A DNA stretch of 64,000 nucleotides from Chrysomallon squamiferum (Eukaryota > Mollusca > Gastropoda > Neomphalida > Peltospiridae), in the NCBI GenBank assembly GCA_012295275.1, contig CM022673.1, forward strand, positions 20,603,913 through 20,667,912, given 5' to 3'. Made by a program: the position numbers and the translations under genes. Numbering within the stretch: position 1 is the first letter of the stretch; every line of letters starts with the position of its first letter. Of this stretch, positions 13,901-26,700 are shown one piece after another. The notes below the pieces were generated by a model. The model saw nothing but the letters and a program-made list of their open reading frames with translations, was not told the origin of the DNA and made no database searches.

Positions 13901-16900
13901 ATATATCTTGGAATCACTGACTTGCTTATCAGATTCAAAACTGCTGGTTTTCTGATGTGTCCATTTTTCAAATGGATCATCATCATCTAGACAATATTTC
14001 TCCCGAACTGTCAGTACCTTTTTATCAGTTCTTCTTTTAGGTTTCATTTCAGGTGAAACCGATCTCTTGCCTGCCACTTGGACTGCTTTCCCCACCTGCT
14101 GGACCTGGTCATTTAAAGTGCCCAGGAGCTGGTTTGAGTTGTGCCTTGCCCTGATAACTCCTACAAGTTCCTTCTGTCTTTGTTCACGCAAAAATTTCTC
14201 CTTTCTCACATGACTGAGAGTAGATGCATAATCATTGTTAGACTTTGGATCTCTTAATTCATCATCCATGCATATTGTGTTACCTCCTGATATATTTTCC
14301 ATATTTTTAGTTGATGGAATAAACATTGACCTAGTTCTTAATAACCTGCGACTGCTACGTTCTGATGCAAAGTGTTGTGGTCTTCCCTAAACAAATATCA
14401 ACACTATTGTTAAATCATTGTACAAAAATATTAGCAAGCAAAAATACAGAGAAAATAACTTTCTAGAAAAACAATTAACATATAAAAATTGTTATGTCAA
14501 TAAGAATTTTAAAATTAAAAAAAAAAAAGAATGAAACCTATTAGATAATACATAAAAATAAAATTTAATCTGTTAATTGCCTTATTAAATATGAACAACA
14601 ACTACACTCACACTATCTTCATGACTACTAATTCTTCTTTTCTCCAGAGAAACAAGACTGGATGGAGTCCAGTCAGTTTGTGTTACATCAAGTTCTGGAA
14701 CACTTCTACTGAAATGTTTCATAGTGGATAGTTCTGAAGGTAACAGTGAAGAGCTCTGATATGAAGAGATGGTCATTGATTTTTCTGAGCTCAAAGACAA
14801 TGCTCTTGCTTTGTCTGAATAATGTGATGATCTGTTCAGACAGTCATTGTTCAGTGGAGACTGCCAAGGTTTAGCTGTTCTGTTTAAAATCTGAATATAA
14901 TGCTCTGAGGAATGGTCCTGAAGTCTGTCTAGTCTGCAGTCACTTCTGTAATAAGAAATATGATTGCACAAAGCTGGTGAGCTCTGTGTTTTCAAAAATG
15001 TATGACTTCTTTGACTTGCTCTGCTTCTGGAACTTTCTGTGTTAATACCAGATTCAGAAATGAAACTAGAATTAGGAGAAAAATCAGAAGAAGCAAGGAC
15101 AGAATTTTCTGAGCTGTCCAAGCTGAATTTATGTTTCAAGTATGTGCTTATCTTTGGCACTGATGAATGCCTCTTTCTCTCAGTTTGCCATTGGTTTTGG
15201 TTTGAAATGGTGTCTGTGACATGACTGCTAAAGACTTCACTGTTACTGTTTTCATTTGAAGCTGGAAGAGAGCCACGATGTATTCTTAGCCAGAGTGGTA
15301 GATGTGATGGTTTCTGACTATCTGGTGATTCTGTTTTCTCAAGCCTATAACCAGGAGAAGAAAAAGATCTTCTTTGTTTTAGTGACTCCAGCTCAGTCTG
15401 TTGATGTTTCTTAAATTGTTTATCCCATAATTCACATTTTTCCAATTCATCAAAAGGAGGAAGGACCTTTCGACCAATCATCATGACTGATTTTTTAATT
15501 TCTTTTATTTCTTCTCTAGCATTGATATCCATTTTATTTTCAGCATGTCTTTCTGATAAAGCAGTAGAAGCAGAAGCTGATGTTTCAGTTCCTGTTATTG
15601 GAATGTAACCCAAAGAATCCAAATTTCCATATTTGTCTATATTTGACAAAGATGATGAAAAGGTTCTTGATATTAAATCAGTTATAGGATTTTGAAATGG
15701 AACAGCATAAGCTTTGGTCATTAAATAGTTTGAAGTGTTCACCCTGTTTGGTTTTACTGGGACATTTTCCACCATTTTCTCTAAATAAGCTCCAGCAGAA
15801 GCTTTCAGAACAGTCTGGGCTTCATTATTGTATTTGTCTGCTGAACTTGGTCCTTTCTCTTCAACAAGTTGAGTTTTGTTATTAGGAAATGAACATGGTT
15901 CATAAGCAGATGTCTGTTTTGAAGACAGATTACTCACACTGGACACTGAGGTCATGTACCTTGGAGATGACACAAACACTGAACTTTCTACTGGTTCTTG
16001 CATCTCTATTGTCTGCACTGAGAAACCTTTCCTTCTTGACTGGGTACCCAATGTAACAACTGCATTAGTATTTACTTGTTTTACATCATCTGTTTTTCTT
16101 TGGATATAGGAATTATGTTCTATATGTTCACTGTTCTCTAATGTTGAATACGTATTTTTGTTTTCTTCAGAATTAAATATACAAGATGAATCTTCACTTG
16201 TAACATTTTCACCATCTCTGTCATTTTTTAACATCTTGCTACTTACTTCTGTTTCAGGATAATAAAACTGATTACACAATCTGCCACAGTCTGGAGATAA
16301 AATGTTACTTCTGACACTAACCACAGAAGTTTCCTCATCTCTCTGCTTAATTCCCACACTTGAGATATTCACTTCATTCATTACACATCCAGAATCATTA
16401 TTTTCTGTCTGTAGTTTTTCTGCTAGTTCACCATTTTTGTCTAAGGTGTCTTGTTTCTGCTGTTCTTCAATAGCTGCAAAATTTTTGACACTGTCTGTGT
16501 CACTCACTTCATCCTCAATCTCTGTATTTTCATTTGTATCACATGTTCTTACTGAAACTGACAGAATTTCACTTCCAATGATGGATTCCAGGCTGGTTGC
16601 TGAGCCTTCACATTGTTGTGTTCTGCTGATCACTTCCAGAAGTGCATCATCATCCTCATCATCACCATCAGCAACAGATTCTTTTGTATTCACAGAAAAC
16701 TCTTCACTGTAACAAAAACTGCCATTGTTGTTGACCTCAAAGTTGCTTCCTACCTCTTCACTTTCAGTTGCTTCATTGATTGTTTCAAAATGATCTGCAC
16801 AGTCCTGCCAAGGAATCTGTTCCCCAGAATAGCCACAGCATTCACACACTGATTTATTCTTAACATCATTTACCACATCATCAAACTGTCCTGGAGGATC

Positions 16901-19900
16901 AATGCAGTCAGCCTCTTCAGAACAGTCCTCATTGTTTGTAGCTGTACCGGCTGGGTTTTCTATCCAGATTGGAGTCACTTCAGCTACAGTTGAAGGTGAA
17001 TCCAGAAAATCAATCTCAACATCCAGATAAACTCCATACTTCACAGAATAATCTTCATCATTCTTATGACCAGCAGGAGAAACATCTAGACATGTGTTAT
17101 CAGAAAAGTCGGTTTCTTTCTTAAATATATTAAGTCCATCTTCTTCTTTTGCTGATGACAAGGAATTTGTGGTGTCTGAAGTATCAAAGTCATGACTGAG
17201 AAGGTGCTGCTGATGTTGCTTACTAACTGGAGGACAATCTAAACTGAAACAATCCATGTTAGGAAGACCAGCACATCTGTCACAGGCATCAATTGTCTCA
17301 ATACTTGAAGCTGTTTCAGAAGCATCATAATTAGCCACAAACAAACATGCTTCACTTTTCCAGCTGGACAGAGTTCCAACTTCTTGGTCATTAAAGTCTG
17401 AACCATCAAAGCTGTGACTTGAAGTCTTTAAACTATTTCCACCACTACAGTTAGATTCACACTGTTCCTCACAGGTTTGTAAAATCTTGTTCTTTATTTC
17501 AGCTTCATTTGCAAATAAAACAGAGCCATAATTTTGACACAGAATCTTTTCAATGCTCTGCAAATTTTGGTTATTTATTTTTGCATCATTTTCTGACAAA
17601 ACAGAGTTACTGTTTACCCCTTCATCTACAAATAAGACAGACTGAGGTAAATGAGATTCATCATTTTGCCTAGGAACCTGCTGCCCAGATTCCCCTGTTT
17701 TACAATCTGATTCAGTTGAACAATCATTCAAATGACAGTCAGCATCCAGACTGTTGTAAAATGCTAGAGCAGCTTCATTGCTTTCAACTTTTTTTCTTTT
17801 AATTTTGAAATAATATGATTTACTATCACCAGCCTTGTCATTTCCATACATAACATTATGCCATATTTCATCTGCTTCCTACAAATTGCATATCATGCAA
17901 ATAAAAAAGGCAAAAAGGTATGTTAGTAATCCATGCAACAATTTTATAAAATAAAACCTATACAACAAACATGATAATTTAATTTCTTTAAATTTTAATA
18001 TTATTATTATTATTATTGTTATTATTATTTTTTATTTTTTATTTTTTTTAAAGATATCTGATCATGGCAAGCAGAAAGCTGTAAATGTAAGCAATTGTTT
18101 TCATTTTAACTAATAATTAAAAAATAATTTATATTTGTTTTATACATATTCTCAAAAAATTTAAATGAAACATTTACTACTAATCCACCAGAAGTGCCAA
18201 AATTCCACAATGACAGATATGAAAGTATACTTTGAAAATACTATACACTTGCTTCTTTATATCATGCATATTATAAATGTTCATGCATACAAGAACACTC
18301 TCCATGCATCCTTACCTTTCTGTTCTTTACAGAGAATCTGCTTTAAACTTATACTTTAAAAGCTTTTTTTAAAATGTACACACATTTTATATACTTGTAC
18401 TTTATCACTTACCTGGAAGATATGTAGTCTAGCCCATAAAAAAAAAAAAAATACATACTATCATAATACTTTATATAAATGTGTTTGTGTCTACATCCCA
18501 CTGCACCTAGATGTTTAATATATTATGTGAACACACAAAATGTTTTATATCAACCACGTTTTGCACAGCATTCATCTTGTATCAGTCAAGAAACTAATAA
18601 AACATCAGATTGTGAAATGTTTTCATTCTTTCATTGCTGGATGTTTCAAATTCATTTATTCACCATACTTATTTTACCTACCTTGCGTTTTCTTTCTTCT
18701 TCCTCTCTCTTTGCTCGTTCTTCTTCCTCTCTCCGTCTCTGCTCAGCCTCCTGTCGTTTTCTCTCCTTCTCCTCCTCTCTGCGACGTTCTTCTTCTTCTT
18801 CCTCTTGTTGCTGCCGGCGACGCTCGGCTGCTTCTGCTGCTGCTGCTTCCTGGGCTGCTGTGTCGTCTGTTGATGGTTCCTAGCAAGGGTCAAAGGTCAA
18901 AAATGATTATAAAATAACCTAGTGTATGTTTTCAGATGTTTTGTTTATTTTTAATTATATATATAAAACAGTTATACAAAAAAAAGTAATGGTAATAATT
19001 AAATCATAATTTAAATAAAATATTACTTTATTATTCCCATATTTATAATGATTATAAATGCTAATATCAGACTAAATAATTTGAACAAATAAAAAAAAAA
19101 CACTGAAAATAAACTGAAACAAGTTTGTCTGAATAAGTGAATAAAATTTTACAAAAAAGTAAGTAAATAAACTGAAGGTAAAAGATCAATTCAGAGATAT
19201 TACTTGTTTTTAAATTCTTAACTCAATTCAATGTTACATACAGAAAATAAATATCTGAAAGAGAGAATTTGAAAGGTAAAGAATGAGATAAAGAAAGAAT
19301 AGCAAAATAAGTAAACATTTTAAAGTATAAAGACAAATGTACACACTTTATGGGAAAATAATAAATTAACACCATTAATTTTCATCCTTTACAACATAAT
19401 TGATAATCTTTTCTAACAATATACTCAAAAATAAAATTTGTTAAAAATAAGAAAAATTATCCTCTGAAATCTTAAAGAACCAATGAAACATGAATTACAA
19501 AAACTAATGATTGTTTCACTTCTGTAGTTTATGTTGTTTCTATCATTCCAATATATTCAATCAAGTTAAATTAAATAATAATTTAAAAAATATGTAAAAA
19601 CAAATAATTTTCATTATTATATTACTAAATTATTTTTTCATTCAATTTTAATTCTGTTTTCTTAAATTTTATTTATTTTTTTTCTGTAAGTCTACTACTA
19701 TGTACTATTGTCTACAAAACAGTCAGTGGATAAGGTTCAGGTAATAGCAGTAAAAGACTGGCATAAACAGGAAATACAAAATAATCAAATGGCTGCAATG
19801 CTAACTGGTTTTAAAACTAGGACAGGTGTTGAAAAGGAAACTGATTAACTAACACAAATAAGGTGATCACAGGACTGTGTATTTAAATATTTAAATATTT

Positions 19901-20687
19901 ATGCTACTCTCTAAACAGCAGTGCCAGGATGACAATACACACTTAGTCTAGATCTAGCACCCACAGAATACACCAACCAAACAAACCTCCTGTTTAGGTT
20001 CTTCCTTGGGTGTTTCATCCTGGTTAAATTAAATCAATTGTATTTGTTATAATTCTAAATAATTAAGTATTTGTTCAAGTTGTATTTTTATTACACTGAA
20101 TAAATTATATTTGTTAAATAGAATAAAACATCAGAATAATGTAAAATTAAGAACATTGTATAACACATGCTTTAATATTCTCTAAAATTAAAACATTAGC
20201 TAAATGAAACTAATATAATTAATGCATGCTTTGTTTTATTTTGTTTTTTAATTAAAAAATAAAATCATTAATTAAAAATAAAATAATATTAATGATATAG
20301 AATTTTATTACATTGTAATGTAAATACTGAATTAAATTTTAAACATTTAATTTTTTTCTGAAAGTCAGTTCATGATGAAGGAAAATTGGAGTAATCTCCC
20401 TTTAAAAACATATAACATTTATCTCAGGGAAGACACAAAAGAGCATGACAGTACAAAATACAGTGCAACACAGAATTTATAGCTAAACATACATTTATGT
20501 TAATATAAATGTTTTAATTATAAACTGAATTTCAAAAGAAAGTAAACTATATAAACTGCTTGTTTTCAAAAAGTAAAATAATAATTTTGTATCTGTAATA
20601 TTATAGTCAGAACCAAATTTAGAAATTTGTATCTTAAATTATTTGTATATCTTTAATAATTGTATTCATATTGTCTTCCTTATTACA

Positions 20688-20723
<36 letters not shown>

Positions 20724-23700
20724 TGACACAATTGTTATTTGATATTTCTTTGTACAGAAAAATGATTAATTAAAATATTTGTTTGAATCACGGCAATGTT
20801 TTCTTTAAACTGTAAAAACATATATTTAAAAAGATAATAAAGGTAATAATAAATGTGAAATTTATAAACAAATGGGTTATAAAAATCAATTTTATATTAC
20901 AGACAACAGAAATACAAAACATCTACAAGCACAGGCAGACAGCGAGACAAACACATCATTACTGACTAAGCTTTCAATATATTCTTCATTGGTTTGGCAT
21001 TAACATGGTTAAAATAAATGATCCACGTCAGTAAACCTTTGAAACACCTAGAGACAGTAATTTACACACGTCATGTCTTAATACAGGTTGATGTTCAGGA
21101 GTAGGGCCCACATAACTATTACCTTTTATGTGTTGGCAAATTTCATGCATAGGTGGGCATGGATTTTTACTTTGTTCTTTTACAGTGAAAAAAAAACAAT
21201 GGAGAGGCACATAGAGACATAAAACAACTAATGCAGAGTTATAATCAAATTATATAAGACACAGACTGACTTATGTGAGATAGTTTATTTGATGATATTA
21301 TAGAGATATACAAACAGATAAACATACATACAATAACTAATCAGATGATTTAATAAAGCACAGCTTGGTCTGTCTGTATTCGACACAAACATTAATCTGT
21401 GATATCACTTACTATGCATCAGCCTCACAAATATAACTAATCTACAACATATGACTTTCTACAACATTCTAGCATATGTCAGATACTCATAGAAGACATA
21501 AAACACAGACAGACAGACAGACGGACAGAGAGTCATTGATCTGTGACATGATTTTAAGGCATGAGCTCAGGTGTTCTGAGAGTGTTACAACAATCAGACG
21601 GAACATTCCGGTATTTACCTCGGTATCCCCACCCCGTCTCCTACGACTACGAGTGCTTGTTACCTCCTGAAAAGTGACCATGGTCAATACAGAAAACAAC
21701 AAAAACAAAAACTAAAATCACTGTAAAAAGTGATAAACAAAACTTAAACATAATTTCATTATCAGAGTTGAATTTTTCTCCATTTGTAATTTTTTTTAAA
21801 TATTACTTAACAAAGGCAGGATAAAGATTATTTATAATTCAACTTTGATAATGAAATGTTATTGCAAACAAAACCATGCAGAAACAAAACAAGTGTCAGT
21901 TTGTTTTTTCAAAGAGTTTTCTTTTTATAATAATAATAGTGTTTTAAAAATTAGTTACGCTGATGATGATCTGTATTTTGCTATTATATCAGTTACAGTT
22001 TTAATTTTTTGTCTCGAAATCAAAGTTTATGATCTTACAAAAGCCGATAAAATACATATACTTTTTTAAAAGAAAAATTATAATAAATTAAATTATAAAA
22101 CTGATATTTTGGAAATAAAGAAAAAAGAAGAAGAAACTGAATGTCAAAATATTTTTATCACACACTGGTAAATATTGCATACTTTTGTTAAAGTGTACAT
22201 GTGATGACAGAAAAACCAGATTATGTACTAGTATATGATAGATTCATATGTTTGTTTATTGTTATTGGACACAACAATCTTAGATAACAATAATATAAAA
22301 TAAAAGCATAATATGATAGTGGAATCTGAGACTTTCATATTGTTGTTTTTTTCTGTTTAAATTTCTGTATAAATTTTTATATAATCTTTGCAGATTTACT
22401 TTGATGTAGAATAACAGTGTTTGGAATGATACATGTAGGTAAAGTGACATTCTTTGGACTGAAATTTTATTATCATATTTTATTATTAAAAAAGATTGAT
22501 GTTTATTTAACAAATATATAATTCAACTGGACTGTTCTTTTCATATCATCAAATATTCACTTTAACCAAAGTTGTTTTAATCAAAGCAAATAAGATTTTA
22601 ATAAATTCACAAATATCTGACTTTAGCAGCTTTAAAACCAAAAGTTTAAAATATTAGTAAGAACCACCAAAAAACTGAACATTTGAATTTCTTCGGCCAA
22701 GCTTAAAATTACTTTTATTTTGCAAAACTTTTACAAACTAAATATATATTATTTTCATGTTGTGATTTTTCTTTTATATTTTCTTATTTTGGAACATGCT
22801 GATGCTTGAAATGTAAGGATAAGCCAGAACAATTGGTTACACCTTCAGTTCAGTTCAAAAACATCTAATGTTTATTTCTTGTTGTGACCAGACTGTTCAA
22901 AAACTGATAAAGATATTTACTTTCCTATAGTTCTCTCTTACTGATAACTGTATATTATCATTATAAAAAAATACATACTTAATAAACATTAATATTAAAT
23001 TAATTAATAATTTGCTAATGGAGTGAATATAGCCAAAACAAGCTGAATTTAGCACCAAAAAGATTTAAAACGATTGCTCCACCCACCAATTTACATTAGA
23101 CTTTGTCTTTTAAGTTTGGCCTTAGATCCTCATAACAGATATATATGTATGACAAAAACTGAAACTCTGAAATTAGAAAACCGTAACAAATCTACTATAA
23201 CAATGTCCTAGGTAAGAGAAACAAAAAAGGTTTTGGATGGTTCACCTCTGCAGGAGCTTCGTCCTCACCACCACGGTTACGCCTGCTTCTTCGACTAGTA
23301 GTTTCTTCTTCTGCTGGGGTCTCGGAGGCTCTGCAAACAACACATTTCAACTTTTATAAAATAATTATTTAATCAGTCTTTAAGATAAAGTGAAAATTAA
23401 AATGTTTTGTTACAGTTTTTCAGTTGTTTTGATGAAACCTGAATGAATGTTAAAAATTAAATTTCTATGTATCAATCTGTTGGTCTTTGCACTGTTATTT
23501 TTTTTTTTACATATTTATTTTATTATATTTTATTTTATTTTATTTATCAATGTCACATTTAGGTACCTGTAAATTAATATTTAATTATCATTATATTTTT
23601 TGATGTATCTTATCATTTTAATTACATAAAACTGAAAAATTACCTGATCTATGATTTGAAAAAGAGAAATCCAAAATTATGTTTTAGATTTAGAAATATC

Positions 23701-26700
23701 TTTATTAAAATAATGATAATAATAAAATCAATCCTTTTATACTACATTTCAAGTCAAAAATAAATAATGTTAACAACATATTAATTAAATTATTCATCAT
23801 TATTGTTATTAAGGTAAATGAAATAAAAATAATGTGAAAAAACTGGAGTCAAACACACACAGTAGGATTATTATCAGTAATCACAACATGCGTAAAAAAA
23901 AGAAGTAATTTTAGATAAAATTTATAATTATCTTTATTTCAAATTCTCTGATCTGCCATAAATAAATGAATTAATCATTTTTTTTGTAACTCTTTAACTT
24001 ATTTTAATATTAGATATTAGATATTTAATATTAGAATAATTTATAAAACTTTTGTCAATAAATGATTATTTAAATGATTAAACCAATGTTTTACATTGCT
24101 CAGGTTACTTTTATAGATTAGCAAAAAGTGGTCATTTATATTAACTTTCCCAGAGACAGAAACACATAACTTTGTTAAACCAGACACTTATCATTTCTAA
24201 AAGGGAAATAATTCAGTCAGTACATCAAGTAGGATTGATTCTGAAACCCAGTAATTCTGTAACACATAACCCTGAAACCTTCAACTGATATTTTACCTGC
24301 AGGTAATCTGATGGAATGAATGAATGATATGATTAAATGATTAATTACCCAGTATGTTTTCAGTAAGTTAGAACAGAAACTAATGAGATGTTTATGATAA
24401 AGTTGGTTTCAATCAAGCCTGTTTAGATTATACATAATTTAAATTAAACAAAAATGATATCTATTTTTACATAAATTCTGTCATTTATTTTATTTTATTA
24501 TATTATTGTTTGATTATTAATTAATTTATTTATTTATTCACTCATTTGTTTTTTATTTTTTTCTAAATTTGATTTCTTAAAATTATTATTTTCGTTTTTT
24601 ATATTATTTTTAGAAAAAACAAAAAAACAAAACAAAATAAAACATGAATATATGGTTTCCATTTCATGAAAAGTGATATGTTTGTTATGTTAAAAAAAGA
24701 AACTTCTTACAACTGTTTGTTGAGAAACAGAGTATATCACTGGAAGATAAATTTGCCTTTAAAAATGTCAGTTTATATTTTATTTACATAGTTTGTTGGA
24801 AAAGATAAGCAAAAACATTTTTTACAAATGAAAATGTAAAAAAAAAAAATTTAAGAAATAAAAACCTAGTAAAAGATTTTCTTTTTAAAGTTCTTCCATG
24901 TATTGAAGACTGTTAAAAAGAAAATAATATAACAGAATACCATACTTATGTGAAAATATACTGCATTTAATTATCTGGGCAATAAAAAAAATAAATCTTA
25001 AATAGTATACCATACAAGAAAAGATACGGCAGTAAAAAACAAAATAACATATTTATTTGTTGGAGAAAGATTACAAGAATACTACACCACATCTGACACA
25101 GAGCAGAAGAGAAAAATGTTGGCACTCTGCCAGAAGTTCTTGCCTGAGTCGAGCTTCTCTCCGCTCTCGCCTCCTTCGCTCAAGGTCATCCTCACCATTA
25201 ATAGTACTAGACTCACTTGCGTCTCTACATTAACCACACAGAAAAAACATGTTAAGCCACACAGGAGATGATACAAGCAGGGAGGAAAGAAACAAAAATG
25301 GCAAAAAGTTCCTGGAAAACAAAATCTTCAAAACCATCCATAAAAATAAAATAAAACAAATTAATGCATTGAGTAAAACAAAAACAGGAACACAATTAGG
25401 TTTTGTTGCAATCCATGTGGAGAATTAATTATGCATGAGGTGCAGTTAGATTGTTTTTGGATTAAATATAAGGAAATTTATCCTTTTTGTTAGAAAATAA
25501 AAAAATTTGCTGCATTGTTGTTATATCAATTTCATAAAAAGAAGTATTACATTTCTTTTTTTTTACTCTTTTTTTTGATAATCTTATAAAAATACATACA
25601 CCTTTTATATAAGCATGAATGATTATTTTTTTCTATCAATAAAAATAAAATTATGAAAAAACATAATAATTCAACCAAACATGGATCCAACAAATGAAAA
25701 ACCAAAGAAAGCCACATCAAATTATAATTAAATCATTGCTCTTCATAAAGGGCAGTTTCAACTGCACAGACTAAATTAATTTTATATACAAATTATTTCC
25801 ATGTTACTGTTTTATTTTATTTTAATAATACCACATTTTCCTGGTATAATTCTGAAAGAACTGTAAAAAATCCCTGATTTCTATGATAAGGCAACTTAGA
25901 AATAGTTCATCATCTATAACTACATGGGTTTATTATTTTATACCATACTTTACTTTTAGCTACTGCTGGCTTTAAGAAACTGATAAAATAATGACTTGAA
26001 AAATACAAAATCTATTTAGTCTATGCCTCCATCACAGTCAGTGAGCAATGATAATTATTCACGTGGAATTTCTTTGGTTTCATATTAAATGTTCAATTTA
26101 TTTTCATATCACTATTTTTAATTTTATTATTATTTTTTTATCACACATGACTGTTCTTAAAGGGAATTAATCAAACATGAAATAAAGAAAAGGGAAGTAA
26201 ATCAGATAAATTTCAAACAAAATAATATAAAACACTGTTAAAAAGATAAATAAGGAAAACTAAAAATATAAAAACTGAACAATACTTTAGAAAAGATTTT
26301 TCATCTAAATTTGTGAAACTTTACATATTCAAAATATTTTATTTTCAATTTGTCATTTATTTTTAGATGTCCACAGTAGATAAGTACTGAAGTTAATTAA
26401 TTTATATTCAAATGTTCTTAAAGCAGAATTTTTCATATAGTTACAAAAGAAATTAAATTAAGTCTATGTACAAATATTATAATTATGTGAAACTGATTAT
26501 GTTATATTGATCAGGTAAAATAATATTTATTAATAAGATGCAGTCATTATGTATTTTCATATGTTGCTTTTTTATTTGCATTTGTGTCCAGGAACTTGCA
26601 TGTTTGTGTTAATGAGTTTGTGTATGTATAAGTTTATTCAGTAAGTTAGTATTATACTACAGTTCATGCATATATGCATATGCATACATACATAATATTG

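Noticed and set aside
21028-21210. 60-codon minus-strand frame rich in Cys/His/Pro
   Set aside because: No ATG start, no recognisable family and no good splice pair.
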